A program made the position numbers and the translations under genes. A DNA stretch of 64,000 nt from Psychrobacillus sp040274765. GTDB lineage: Bacteria; Bacillota; Bacilli; Bacillales_A; Planococcaceae. The stretch lies in NCBI GenBank assembly GCA_040274765.1, contig JBEMAY010000007.1, forward strand, positions 5,628 through 69,627. The letters run 5' to 3'. Each line of letters opens with the position of its first letter. The stretch's first letter is position 1. The notes under the pieces were generated by a model. That model did no database searches, was not told where the DNA came from, and saw only the letters and a program-made list of their open reading frames with translations. Below, piece by piece: positions 16,027 to 25,012 of the stretch.

Positions 16027-16058
16027 ATTCCTAAAAACTATTATTAGGAGGATATACA

Positions 16059-17444
16059 ATGTTTCGTATTCGTTCCACGATCTCCCCCTCATTTTCGGAG
16101 GCGGCACTACTTAGTACTATGATTATCGCAATAATGGGACTTTGTATCATAAAATTTGATTCAGTTCCTCATATGCCTATCTTACTGGCAATTCTATTAC
16201 TCATAACTTATGGTCTTATGAAGAAAGTACCTTACAAAAAACTAGAAGAAGGACTAGCAGATGGTGCCAAAGCAGGTCTTGGCGCAATTTTCATCTTTTT
16301 CTTTATTGGTATATTAGTTAGTAGCTTAATGATGAGCGGGACGATTCCAACACTTATTCACTTAGGCTTTCAATTTATTACGCCCCACTTTTTTTATGCT
16401 ATTGTATTTCTAGTCACTTGTATCGTTGGTTTATCGATAGGAAGTTCCTTAACAACTGTAGCTACAATTGGAGTTGCTTTTATTGGGATGGCTAGTGCTA
16501 TGGATATCTCTCTAGCTATTACAGCAGGAGCGATTGTTTCTGGAGCTTTTTTCGGAGATAAAATGTCTCCCCTATCAGAGACTACAAATCTTGCATCTGC
16601 TATCGTTCAGGTAGATTTATTTGAACATATTCGGAATATGGGATGGACAACGATACCAGCATTCATTATTTCGCTAATTGGATATGGAATTTTATCGCCA
16701 AACAAAGAATTACAACAGCTCGAGCAACTAAATGAATTTCAAGCCGGACTACTCCAAACAGGGATGATTCATTGGTATACACTGATTCCCCTTGTTTTAC
16801 TCGTTATACTTTCCATTAAGAAAGTGCCTGCTATATTATCTCTGGCTTTCACATCAGTTGTAGCTATACTTATTTCCTATTTCCATCATTCTTTTAGTTT
16901 TGGGGAAGTATTAAATATACTATTTTACGGTTTTACTTCTAGCACGGGTACGGAAGCGATTGACTCCTTACTTTCTAGGGGAGGCATTAATAGCATGATG
17001 TTTACGATTGGGCTTGTTCTACTTGCCCTAAGTATGGGTGGGCTTTTGTTTACGCTGGGGATCGTGCAAAGCTTACTGATGAAAGTGGAAAGCTCGCTAA
17101 GGAAGGTGAGTTCTGTTGTTGCAGCAACTGCATTTACCGCAATTGGGGTTAATACACTTATCGGAGAGCAGTACTTATCGATTTTATTGACTGGAGAAGC
17201 ATTCTCAGCACAATTTAAAAAAGTTGGCTTGGCCAATAAAAACTTAGCACGCGTAATGGAAGATGCTGGTACGGTTGTAAACCCCCTTGTACCATGGAGT
17301 GTATGTGGGATTTTCATTACGAATGTATTAGCTGTTACAACACTCGAGTACTTACCATTCGCATTTTTCTGCCTGCTTAGCCCGATCCTGACTATATTAT
17401 TTGGGTTTACTGGAAAAACATTGACTTATATCGAGGAAAAATAG
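16059..17444 (+). CDS. NhaC-family transporter, likely tyrosine uptake
   Basis: A 461-residue NhaC (Na+/H+ antiporter) family protein with about 11-12 hydrophobic segments and the family blocks GSSLTTVATIGVAFIGMA and GAFFGDKMSPLSETTNLA. Although the family is named for sodium/proton exchange, members downstream of tyrosine T-boxes (YheL-type in Bacillus) have been proposed as tyrosine transporters. The UAC specifier makes that the best assignment here; transport has not been shown. AGGAGG site, single-gene unit with its own terminator. Confidence 0.85.
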   Translation: MFRIRSTISPSFSEAALLSTMIIAIMGLCIIKFDSVPHMPILLAILLLITYGLMKKVPYKKLEEGLADGAKAGLGAIFIFFFIGILVSSLMMSGTIPTLIHLGFQFITPHFFYAIVFLVTCIVGLSIGSSLTTVATIGVAFIGMASAMDISLAITAGAIVSGAFFGDKMSPLSETTNLASAIVQVDLFEHIRNMGWTTIPAFIISLIGYGILSPNKELQQLEQLNEFQAGLLQTGMIHWYTLIPLVLLVILSIKKVPAILSLAFTSVVAILISYFHHSFSFGEVLNILFYGFTSSTGTEAIDSLLSRGGINSMMFTIGLVLLALSMGGLLFTLGIVQSLLMKVESSLRKVSSVVAATAFTAIGVNTLIGEQYLSILLTGEAFSAQFKKVGLANKNLARVMEDAGTVVNPLVPWSVCGIFITNVLAVTTLEYLPFAFFCLLSPILTILFGFTGKTLTYIEEK

Positions 17445-17451
17445 TTTTACA

Positions 17452-17495
17452 CTAAATCCTCATTTCTACTTTTATTTAGTAATGAGGATTTTACT
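17452..17495 (+). terminator. Intrinsic terminator after the NhaC gene
   Basis: AAATCCTCATT (17454-17464) pairs with AATGAGGATTT (17481-17491). Confidence 0.8.
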
Positions 17496-17518
17496 GTAGT
17501 TGTGGGCAGGCTTGTTTT

Positions 17519-18031
17519 TTAATGAATAAATGTATTATGAACTCTTTGAGATTCATTGAAATAATTCGACCATATAAATGTCAAAATAAATGACATCATA
17601 GACACTGCAGCGAATTCAAACCGTTCCTCATGATTCACTCCATATAATAGATTTGATATGTAAACAAATGCAAAGCCGAAAACAAATTTACACGCAGCAG
17701 TGGCAATATAATAAAGGATCATATGCTTTGGTAATGACCTTTTTTTCTTGAAAAAGTGAAAAATAAGGATGGTTGAGATGACTGCTGTTAAAAGTAAAAT
17801 AAGGGAGTAGACTACTATGGTTACACTTATGAAGATTTGCTGTCCTTTAGATACATCTAATTCAATCATCGTCACCCAAATGTTATTCGTAAGGTAGGTT
17901 ATTATGTGGCTGAAAAATCTAAGTAAATAGTGAAACGGCGCATATAGCAGACCAATCAAGGGCAGAATGAGCCAACCATTGATTCCTGAGGGTCCATTAT
18001 GTGGTTGGACAGATACATTAGTAACAGTCAT
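17519..18031 (-). CDS. DUF2569-family membrane protein (second paralogue)
   Basis: A 170-residue integral membrane protein with four hydrophobic segments. The family start GPSGINGWLILPLIGLLYAPF and the end SNYFNESQRVHNTF are typical of DUF2569. It lies 24 bases behind a paralogue with the same order of segments, from which it probably arose by tandem duplication. Function unknown. AGGAGG site; probably transcribed from the shared promoter at 18636-18664. Confidence 0.75.
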   Translation of the reverse strand: MTVTNVSVQPHNGPSGINGWLILPLIGLLYAPFHYLLRFFSHIITYLTNNIWVTMIELDVSKGQQIFISVTIVVYSLILLLTAVISTILIFHFFKKKRSLPKHMILYYIATAACKFVFGFAFVYISNLLYGVNHEERFEFAAVSMMSFILTFIWSNYFNESQRVHNTFIH

Positions 18032-18055
18032 TGAGAACTACCTCCTATCGTATGT

Positions 18056-18580
18056 TTACTCTACAAATGTATTCTTTACTCTCTTGGATTTACTAAAATA
18101 AGTAATCCAAATCGAGGTAGTTATCATAGCCCGTATTACATTAAACATATAGTATTGGGATGTTAAAGGATCGGATCCAAATACATTCTCTATGATTTGC
18201 AAATTTATATAGCCAATGAGAATATCTATTATTAGCATGATGGTAAGGCAGGTAATCATTACCTTAGGGAAAAACGTTTTCTTTTTAAAGAAAAGTATGA
18301 GTAATACTATTACTGTAGATATTTGAGCAATACAAATGATGAGGTCTGTTATTACAAATGGTCCAAATAAAGGATGATAATATTCTCCACTCTTACTAGC
18401 TATACTCTCCCAACCTTCAGCCGTCAAAAAAGGGAAAACATCTATCATGAGATAGGCAATAATAACAAACGGTGAGGTAATTAGCCCGATAAGTGGAAGT
18501 ATTAGCCACCCCCCTATACCAACAGGTCCCTGTGGTAATAAGTCCTTAGATGTCAACCTAGTGGAATTGCTTGTAATCAT
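18056..18580 (-). CDS. DUF2569-family membrane protein (first paralogue)
   Basis: A 174-residue protein with four hydrophobic segments. It begins GPVGIGGWLILPLIGLITSPF and ends ITYFSKSKRVKNTFVE, mirroring the next gene. Function is unknown. A strong AGGAGGTT site precedes ATG 18580. Confidence 0.75.
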   Translation of the reverse strand: MITSNSTRLTSKDLLPQGPVGIGGWLILPLIGLITSPFVIIAYLMIDVFPFLTAEGWESIASKSGEYYHPLFGPFVITDLIICIAQISTVIVLLILFFKKKTFFPKVMITCLTIMLIIDILIGYINLQIIENVFGSDPLTSQYYMFNVIRAMITTSIWITYFSKSKRVKNTFVE

Positions 18581-18635
18581 ATTTATAACCTCCTATTTTT
18601 AAGATTTTTTACCAATTTTATAGGTAACTATAATT

Positions 18636-18664
18636 ATAATATACAGAAAATATCGGATTCGCAA
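18636..18664 (-). promoter_or_regulatory. Sigma-A promoter for the DUF2569 pair
   Basis: Read on minus: -35 TTGCGA (18659-18664), 17-bp spacer, -10 TATTAT (18636-18641). A small palindrome CAATT-TTAT-AATTG (18662-18675) overlaps the -35 and could be an operator. Confidence 0.55.
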
Positions 18665-18734
18665 TTTTATAATTGGGTTATTCTGAAAATAAGAGGTAAG
18701 ACCTAACACAAAGTCTTTTTACCTATGTACAAGT

Positions 18735-18786
18735 TTGAACACAATATGTTAGGGTATATAAGTAAACAAAACACAATATATAGTAT
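18735..18786 (+). promoter_or_regulatory. nrd promoter flanked by two NrdR-box-like sites
   Basis: -35 TTGAAC (18735-18740), 16-bp spacer, -10 TATAAG (18757-18762). ACACAATATGTTAGGG (18739-18754) and ACACAATATATAGTAT (18771-18786) match the NrdR box pattern ACAC-WATATATW-GTGT in their left halves. They start 32 bp apart, about three helical turns, the usual spacing of paired NrdR boxes. One box lies across the spacer, the other at the transcription start. Repression by NrdR when dATP is abundant is inferred. Confidence 0.7.
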
Positions 18787-18796
18787 ATAAACGATG

Positions 18797-18945
18797 AAAA
18801 GGTACCATTATGGTTTAAAAGGGAATTCGGTTTAAGACCGAAGCTGTCCCCGCAACTGTAAGTGCGGACAACTGTTGATTATGCCACTGCGAAGTTTCGT
18901 GGGAAGGCCAATGGGAGGAAGATGCACGAGCCAGTAGACCTGCCT
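18797..18945 (+). promoter_or_regulatory. Cobalamin riboswitch upstream of nrd operon
   Basis: Has the conserved parts of the adenosylcobalamin aptamer: an opening AAAAGGTACC ... GGTTTAAAAGGGAA, the core CTGTCCCCGCAACTGTAAGTG, and the B12 box GAGCCAGTAGACCTGCC (about 18928-18944). A terminator at 19051-19092 provides the switch. Cobalamin binding should stop transcription of the reductase genes. Confidence 0.95.
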
Positions 18946-19050
18946 TTTTGTCGATGAAGCAACACTTTCTTCGGGGGTTGAGAGGTGGGGGCGAGAGACT
19001 CTATCTTAAAACGAACGATATGTCTTGTTGTTTCCTACTTTAAAATCATG

Positions 19051-19092
19051 AGCGATGACTCAGCCGAAGAGGCTAGAGGCATCGCTTTTTTG
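19051..19092 (+). terminator. Terminator of the cobalamin riboswitch expression platform
   Basis: AGCGATG (19051-19057) pairs with CATCGCT (19080-19086), with an inner AGCC/GGCT stem, then TTTTT. Confidence 0.85.
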
Positions 19093-19120
19093 TATATAAA
19101 AAAATAGGGAGGAATTTAAA

Positions 19121-21346
19121 TTGGCAATAATTATGAATACAGAAAAACAGCAGGTATTACAGCAATTAATAGTAGAATTTGGGGAAGAAAAGTTAGCACC
19201 CTTAGTTAAGTCGCATCACAAGTGGCTGCAAAAACACCCAGAAGGTATGATATCGACATGGTCTAAGGCTATGTCACTAGAGGCATTGAGCTTTTTAGAT
19301 GAACAGGAGCCATTTTGGACATTTGTGGCAGCACGTATTTATTTAGCAGAAGTATATTCGCAGCAAGCGGAAAGAAGAAACACAACCACAGATGCCGTCT
19401 ATACAAAATTTGCAGAGAACGTACGGAGCCTTACTAAAAAGGGAATATATAATCCCTCTATTATGGAAAATTATTCGAATGAGGAATTAGAGCAATTAGG
19501 GGAGCTCCTTGTTTCTAAAAGAGATTTCCTATTTACCTATATAGCCTTAAAAACCCTTTTAGATCGGTATGTAGCGAAGGATTTTAATAAGGATATGGTA
19601 GAGCTGCCACAAGAACGCTGGCTTGTCATAGCTATGACACTTATGAAGGACGAAAAAGAAAACCGTCTCGAGAAAATAAAGGAAGCTTATTGGGCAATGA
19701 GCAATTTATATATGACGGTTGCTACTCCAACCCTATCTAATGCTGGAAAACCACATGGACAGCTTTCTAGCTGCTTTATAGATACGGTGGATGATAGTCT
19801 TCAAGGTATCTACGACAGTAATACAGACGTGGCCACTCTATCAAAATTTGGAGGGGGTATTGGTGTATACATGGGGAAGGTGCGTAGTAGAGGGTCTTCA
19901 ATCAGAGGGTTTGTAGGAGCATCTAGTGGAGTGCTTCCTTGGATTAAGCAGTTGAATAATACGGCAGTCAGCGTTGATCAGCTTGGACAACGACAAGGGG
20001 CCGTAGCTGTTTACTTGGATGCTTGGCATAAGGACATCTTTACGTTTTTAGACCTACGCCTAAACAATGGAGATGATCGCCTTCGAGCACACGACATTTT
20101 CACAGGTATATGCTTGCCGGATTTATTTATGGAGAAGGTAGATGCAAGGGAGGAATGGCATTTATTTGACCCGCATGAGGTCCGTCAGGTAATGGGCTAT
20201 TCATTGGAGGATTTCTATGATGAGAAACGAGGAGAAGGGTCATTCCGCGAAAAATATGAGGAATGTGTGAATGACCAACGCCTATCACGTGAAACTGTAC
20301 AAGCAATCGACTTGATGAAAAGAATTATGCGGTCTCAGCTAGAAACAGGGGTACCATATATGTTTTACCGAGATGAAGTAAATCGGAGCAACCCAAATAA
20401 GCATGAGGGAATGATTTATAGTAGCAACCTCTGTACAGAAATTTTTCAAAATCAGAGCGCAACAACGTTTGAATCGATCCAGTTAGAGGATGATGTCATT
20501 GTCACTCGTAGAAAACCTGGAGACTTTGTTGTTTGTAACCTATCTTCTATTAATCTAGGGAAGGCTGTAACAGCAAATGTATTAGAAAGACTGATAAACA
20601 TTCAAGTGCGCATGTTAGATAATGTAATCGATTTAAATATGATTCCTGTTCCACAGGCAGAGCGTACAAATGCAAGATATCGAGGCATTGGTCTTGGGAC
20701 ATTCGGGTGGCATCATTTACTAGCACTTAAGCAGATTCGCTGGGAGTCAGAGGAAGCGGTTGAACTTGCGGATAGACTATACGAAAGAATTGCTTATTTA
20801 ACTATTAAGGCATCCGCAAGTCTTGCTAAAGAAAAGGGAGCTTATCCTTTATTCGTAGGCTCGGAATGGCAAACAGGTGCTTATTTTGAAAAGCGCCAGT
20901 ACGAAGGAGAAGAATGGAATGAGCTTCGCAGGGAGGTTGCTGAAGTGGGAATACGAAATGGCTACTTAATGGCTATCGCCCCAAACTCATCCACTTCTAT
21001 TCTAGCGGGCAGCACAGCGAGTATAGATCCAATTTTCCAGAAGTCTTATGCAGAGGAGAAAAAGGATTATAAAATCCCAGTTACGGTGCCTGACCTAAAC
21101 TCGGAGACTACATGGTATTACAAATCTGCTTATTTCATCGATCAGCATTGGACATTGAAGCAAAACGCGGCTCGCCAGCGACATATTGACCAAGGGGTCT
21201 CCTTAAATCTATATGTTCAAAATACGATTAAGGCAAAGGAATTGCTATCGCTTCATTTAGATGCATGGAAAAGTGGGTTAAAAACAACCTATTATGTACG
21301 TTCTACTTCTGTAGAGCTAATAGAATGTGAGTCCTGCTCGAGCTGA
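19121..21346 (+). CDS. nrdE: Class I ribonucleoside-diphosphate reductase alpha subunit
   Basis: Catalytic subunit, 741 residues. Recognisable motifs: SSCFID (first redox Cys), SNLCTEIFQ (thiyl-radical Cys), VVCNLSSINLGK (second redox Cys), PNSSTSILAGSTASIDPIF, and a C-terminal CESC pair that passes electrons to the active site. Start TTG 19121 is chosen for AGGGAGG eight bases upstream; ATG 19133 would be too far. The gene overlaps the flavodoxin-like gene by one base. It does not need B12, yet sits behind a cobalamin riboswitch, implying a B12-dependent isozyme elsewhere. Gene order E-(flavodoxin)-F differs from B. subtilis nrdI-E-F. Confidence 0.95.
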   Translation: MAIIMNTEKQQVLQQLIVEFGEEKLAPLVKSHHKWLQKHPEGMISTWSKAMSLEALSFLDEQEPFWTFVAARIYLAEVYSQQAERRNTTTDAVYTKFAENVRSLTKKGIYNPSIMENYSNEELEQLGELLVSKRDFLFTYIALKTLLDRYVAKDFNKDMVELPQERWLVIAMTLMKDEKENRLEKIKEAYWAMSNLYMTVATPTLSNAGKPHGQLSSCFIDTVDDSLQGIYDSNTDVATLSKFGGGIGVYMGKVRSRGSSIRGFVGASSGVLPWIKQLNNTAVSVDQLGQRQGAVAVYLDAWHKDIFTFLDLRLNNGDDRLRAHDIFTGICLPDLFMEKVDAREEWHLFDPHEVRQVMGYSLEDFYDEKRGEGSFREKYEECVNDQRLSRETVQAIDLMKRIMRSQLETGVPYMFYRDEVNRSNPNKHEGMIYSSNLCTEIFQNQSATTFESIQLEDDVIVTRRKPGDFVVCNLSSINLGKAVTANVLERLINIQVRMLDNVIDLNMIPVPQAERTNARYRGIGLGTFGWHHLLALKQIRWESEEAVELADRLYERIAYLTIKASASLAKEKGAYPLFVGSEWQTGAYFEKRQYEGEEWNELRREVAEVGIRNGYLMAIAPNSSTSILAGSTASIDPIFQKSYAEEKKDYKIPVTVPDLNSETTWYYKSAYFIDQHWTLKQNAARQRHIDQGVSLNLYVQNTIKAKELLSLHLDAWKSGLKTTYYVRSTSVELIECESCSS

Positions 21347-21789
21347 TGAAGGCACTTATATGTTATTTGAGCTATAGCGGAAATACGGAAGAAATAGCAG
21401 AGCTTTTACAAAATCAGCTGGAGAATTCCGAGTGTCAGGTAGAGATATATTGTATCGGTATCGGAGTCCTACCAGATTTACAACTATATGACCTAGTATT
21501 TCTAGGAACTTTTACTTGGGATCAGGGAAGTATTCCAGATGAAATGAAGGAATTTTTAAGAGAAATAGGATATCGACCAGAGAACAGTTATATATTCGGG
21601 TCTGGTGATACTCAATTTGGTGGAGACGAGCTATTTTGCGCAGCGGTGGACAAATTAGTTTGTTATTGTAACAGTTCATACCAAGGCTTAAAAATAGAAC
21701 AGTCACCAAGAGGAAGCCAAGAACGAATGGTAACTAAATGGCTAGAGGGAGTTTTAAATCATGCAAAAGGCAAAAACATTAGAACCTAG
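21346..21789 (+). CDS. Flavodoxin / NrdI-like protein
   Basis: A 147-residue flavodoxin-fold protein. The N-terminal phosphate loop SYSGNTEEIAE binds FMN, and GTFTWDQGSIPDEM and FGSGDTQFGGDELFCAAVD are the flavin-ring loops. Placed between nrdE and nrdF and overlapping both (TGATG with nrdE, 29 bases with nrdF). In class Ib systems NrdI supplies superoxide to load the manganese cofactor of NrdF. This protein has a flavodoxin-like 90s loop, so it may be either a NrdI or a reductant flavodoxin. Confidence 0.8.
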   Translation: MKALICYLSYSGNTEEIAELLQNQLENSECQVEIYCIGIGVLPDLQLYDLVFLGTFTWDQGSIPDEMKEFLREIGYRPENSYIFGSGDTQFGGDELFCAAVDKLVCYCNSSYQGLKIEQSPRGSQERMVTKWLEGVLNHAKGKNIRT

Positions 21790-22792
21790 AAATCCAAACA
21801 AATCCACGGGGATATTTAATGGGCAATCAAGCGGTATTCTGAATTGGAATGATATTGCATATCCACATTGGCATAAGATGTACAAGCGTCTGCTAGGGAA
21901 CTACTGGCAAGCGGATGAAATTAATATGTCGAATGACATAAAGCAATTTGGTAGTTTAAGTGAATCGGAGCAGGATGCGTACTTAAAAATTATTGGTCTA
22001 CTTGCTACATTAGATGCACCCCAAACCCGTACAGCTCTATTGCTTTCCTTATATGCAACAGATCCATCGGTACAATCCATTATGGCGGTCATTGCACAGC
22101 AAGAAGCTGTACATAATGAAAGCTATTCGTATGTTTTATCATCCATTGTATCGCTGGATGAGCAAAACAAGGCATTTGATTTTGGCAGAACGGATGAAGT
22201 GCTAATTAAACGCAATCAAAACATTGCCAAGTATTACAATGAGTTTGTAGAGAACCCAACGACGGAAAACATATTAAAGACGCTAACTTATACAACATTA
22301 TTGGAAGGGCTATTTTTCTACTCTGGCTTTGCCTTCTTTTATAATCTTGCTCGTCATAACAAAATGGTTGGTACTTCGACGATGATTAGTTATATTAACC
22401 GAGATGAGCTAGAGCATGGCCGGTTTATATCAGAGCTGTTCAGAGCGACGCTAGCTGAAAACCCAGAGCTAAATAATGAGGAATTTATAGGGTGGGTCTA
22501 TGAGCAATTTAAAGAATCTGTCCAACTAGAAATCGAATGGTCCAATTATGTACTCCATGATATCGATGGAATCGATATAGAAGATATGCAAGGTTATATT
22601 AAATACCGCGCAAATAAAATGCTACGCCTAATTGGGCTAAATGAGATTTACCCTGAGTATGTGGAAAATCCAATGAAATGGATTCGAGCATACGCCGACA
22701 ATATAGATGGCACTAAAACAGATTTCTTCGAACAAAAGTCTCGCCAGTATGTAAAGGTGAATGCAATCGACAACGGTTTTGATGACCTATAA
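21761..22792 (+). CDS. nrdF: Class I ribonucleoside-diphosphate reductase beta subunit
   Basis: A 343-residue radical-generating subunit. QQEAVHNESYSY holds the metal ligands Glu and His and, four residues after His, the expected tyrosyl-radical Tyr. TLLEGLFFYSGF and NRDELEHGRF supply the remaining Glu and His ligands, and Asp in TLDAPQTR the first ligand. It overlaps the 3' end of the flavodoxin-like gene, so translation is coupled. Di-manganese or di-iron use cannot be told from sequence. Confidence 0.93.
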   Translation: MQKAKTLEPRNPNKSTGIFNGQSSGILNWNDIAYPHWHKMYKRLLGNYWQADEINMSNDIKQFGSLSESEQDAYLKIIGLLATLDAPQTRTALLLSLYATDPSVQSIMAVIAQQEAVHNESYSYVLSSIVSLDEQNKAFDFGRTDEVLIKRNQNIAKYYNEFVENPTTENILKTLTYTTLLEGLFFYSGFAFFYNLARHNKMVGTSTMISYINRDELEHGRFISELFRATLAENPELNNEEFIGWVYEQFKESVQLEIEWSNYVLHDIDGIDIEDMQGYIKYRANKMLRLIGLNEIYPEYVENPMKWIRAYADNIDGTKTDFFEQKSRQYVKVNAIDNGFDDL

Positions 22793-22850
22793 TATAGAAG
22801 AAATACAAACCTGTTAGAGTAATGTAAGTTAATAGCTTAAAATCTTAGGT

Positions 22851-22884
22851 AAATACCATGGACCAAGTGTTCATGGTATTTTAT
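22851..22884 (+). terminator. Intrinsic terminator of the nrd operon
   Basis: AAATACCATG (22851-22860) pairs with CATGGTATTT (22872-22881), followed by TTATTATAT. Confidence 0.75.
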
Positions 22885-22994
22885 TATATAAATTAAAATA
22901 GGAAGGATCCAATGCACCTAAGTCAGTTGTATATTAAAGGATTAATATTGTTATGATAGAAAGTAATGAAGTCAATTAACTTTAGGGGGATAAG

Positions 22995-23528
22995 ATGAAT
23001 AATAAACGAGGTTTAGTATTATATATTGCGGCTAGCTTAGACGGATATATAGCTACGGAAGATGATTCTTTAGAGTGGCTATTTAATGTAGAGGGTGAGG
23101 GTGATAACGGAATCTCCGAGTTTTATGAGACGGTAGATACCGTGTTAATGGGTAAGAAAACATATGACTGGATAATGAAACACGAAACAGGAGAATTCCC
23201 ATATAAAAATAAAGAATGTTACGTATTTACAAGATCCACGATGGAAGCTACCGAAGATGTTAAATTTACTAATAAAAACGTTGTGGGTTTAACCAACGAA
23301 CTGAAGAGTCAAGAAGGAAGTAACATATGGCTTGTAGGCGGAGGCGAATTATTACAATCATTTTTAAAAGAAAAGCTAGTAGATAAAATTATTTTAACAG
23401 TAGCCCCAACTATCATCGGAAAAGGAATACCATTATTTAAAAGAGGAGATTATCAGTTAGACCTTATATTGAAAGGAACTAGAACTTTCAACCAGTTTGT
23501 AGAACTACATTATGAAGTTAAAAAGTAA
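22995..23528 (+). CDS. Dihydrofolate reductase-like (RibD C-terminal domain) protein
   Basis: A 177-residue NADPH-binding protein of the DHFR/RibD-C fold, like B. subtilis YyaP/YwjB. YIAASLDGYIATEDDSLEWL opens the fold, TVLMGKKTYDWI and IWLVGGGELLQSFL form the nucleotide-binding parts, and TVAPTIIGKGIPLF is the typical C-terminal block. The substrate is not known for these stand-alone proteins; it is not the housekeeping DHFR. TTTAGGGGGATAAG supplies the ribosome site. Confidence 0.85.
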   Translation: MNNKRGLVLYIAASLDGYIATEDDSLEWLFNVEGEGDNGISEFYETVDTVLMGKKTYDWIMKHETGEFPYKNKECYVFTRSTMEATEDVKFTNKNVVGLTNELKSQEGSNIWLVGGGELLQSFLKEKLVDKIILTVAPTIIGKGIPLFKRGDYQLDLILKGTRTFNQFVELHYEVKK

Positions 23529-23549
23529 ATGATATGAGGTGTAAATAAA

Positions 23550-23990
23550 ATGCGACTCCCCATGAATATTACAGGCTTAGCGAAGAGTGTGATTGAAATG
23601 AATGAGATGGATGGAGGCCTATTTAAAAAGTTAGGATACGAAATTGCTAGAAAGACTAATGGTAAAATAATTGGTTTTATTTCACCTAGCTACCCACTGA
23701 ATTATTTTCGTATGGACATTGAGGTAGATAAAAAAGTGGTGTCGATTCTGCTGCATCAATATTTTCCATATGCAGCCATTGTATTATATGACAATGAGCT
23801 CCAGCTACAATTTATAGAGTGTGATAATTTGTTCACTGAGCTGAGTCCATATTATACAGTGTTAGAAGCAGCTTTTTTAAATGAGCTGTTTAATCCTAAC
23901 GCTCATGATTTATCAGAGGATGAATTAAAAAATGTGAAGCATTGGCGTCCGAAAACTAATGGAGAGGTTATTTTTAATTGTTGGGATTAA
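23550..23990 (+). CDS. Hypothetical protein, 146 aa
   Basis: A soluble protein of 146 residues without signal peptide or transmembrane helix. Visible segments: GYEIARKTNGKIIGFISPSYPLNYF and a Trp-containing end VKHWRPKTNGEVIFNCWD. I do not recognise the family. It lies 21 bases behind the DHFR-like gene with a GAGGTG site, so the two may be co-transcribed. Confidence 0.6.
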   Translation: MRLPMNITGLAKSVIEMNEMDGGLFKKLGYEIARKTNGKIIGFISPSYPLNYFRMDIEVDKKVVSILLHQYFPYAAIVLYDNELQLQFIECDNLFTELSPYYTVLEAAFLNELFNPNAHDLSEDELKNVKHWRPKTNGEVIFNCWD

Positions 23991-24122
23991 GCGGTATCCA
24001 ATCCCTTGATGCTTGTACGATCCTTTATATTTCTGTCTACCTCAAAAGCAGGTGGAAAATAATTTTTATGATAAAATTATAAAGATATACTGTTAATAAA
24101 AGGGATACGAGGTGTAAATAGG

Positions 24123-24590
24123 ATGAAGAAGATAATGTTAATAGTATTTTGTATTTCACTATTAGTTGGTTGTGTAGGTGGGAAGGAAACTATTTATGAA
24201 TTTGATGGAGTGTCTATGTCGCCTACTATAAAAGACAAGCAAAGGGTAGTAGTGGATAAGGGCTACTATAAAGAAAATGAAATTAAACGTGATGATATCG
24301 TGCTTTTTAATCTCGAAGAAAACATGCATTTTAAAAGAGTAATAGGCTTGCCTAATGAATTAATTCAAATTCAAGATGGAACCATATATATAGATAGCAA
24401 ACCACTAGAAAGTGAATATAGCTTTACAAATGTATGGGAAGGCGAAATCTCTAAAGAAGGTATTCAATTAAAGAATGACGAGTATTTTATAATTGGAGAT
24501 AGCCTCGCTCCTTTAACAAGTAAGGATAGCAGATCAGTTGGTCCAATAGCGAAAGAAGATATTTTGGGGAAAGTGGTAGAGATTAAATAG
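24123..24590 (+). CDS. S26 signal-peptidase-like protein carrying a lipoprotein anchor
   Basis: A 155-residue S26A peptidase homologue. The nucleophile Ser31 is in DGVSMSPT, the general-base Lys71 in MHFKRVIGLP, and GDS-LAPLTSKDSRSVGPI matches the C-terminal box. Where SipS-type enzymes start with a transmembrane helix, this one has a short signal peptide ending in lipobox LVGC (residues 14-17), so it should be held outside the membrane by lipid on Cys17. Substrate range is unknown; it may be a secondary peptidase. Site GAGGTG upstream. Confidence 0.8.
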   Translation: MKKIMLIVFCISLLVGCVGGKETIYEFDGVSMSPTIKDKQRVVVDKGYYKENEIKRDDIVLFNLEENMHFKRVIGLPNELIQIQDGTIYIDSKPLESEYSFTNVWEGEISKEGIQLKNDEYFIIGDSLAPLTSKDSRSVGPIAKEDILGKVVEIK

Positions 24591-24632
24591 CTTGGGGAAA
24601 ACTCAACGAAGTCTGCTAGAAAGGGTGTTGAA

Positions 24633-24983
24633 GTGAAGGTCAATCATATAGTTCGCCTCGAAAACGGATTAGCATTCGGAATCTCCTTTTTTATTTATAT
24701 GCAGCTGGACTTTCCAATCTGGTTGTTTTTTTTACTATTATTCGTTCCTGATATTACGATGATCGGTTATACAATTAATAATAAAATTGGTGCAACCATT
24801 TATAATGTTGGTCACAGTTTTATTTTTCCTATACTTTTAACATTAGGTTACTTCTACTTTTTAAAAGATTATTTGCTTATAATTTCTATTATTTGGGTAG
24901 CCCATATTTTTATGGATAGACTTTTTGGCTTTGGATTAAAGTACCAAGAATCTTTTAAAGAAACTTATATGCAAAGGCTTTAA
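24633..24983 (+). CDS. DUF4260-like membrane protein
   Basis: A 116-residue protein with about four hydrophobic segments. LENGLAFGISFFIYMQLDFPIWLFFLLLFVPDITMIGY, then NVGHSFIFPILL and WVAHIFMDRLFGFGLKY, are typical of the DUF4260 family. Function is unknown. The GTG start is about 40 bases after the peptidase-like gene. Confidence 0.7.
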   Translation: MKVNHIVRLENGLAFGISFFIYMQLDFPIWLFFLLLFVPDITMIGYTINNKIGATIYNVGHSFIFPILLTLGYFYFLKDYLLIISIIWVAHIFMDRLFGFGLKYQESFKETYMQRL

Positions 24984-25012
24984 AATTAAAGTGAGATTTT
25001 TTATAGTCATAT

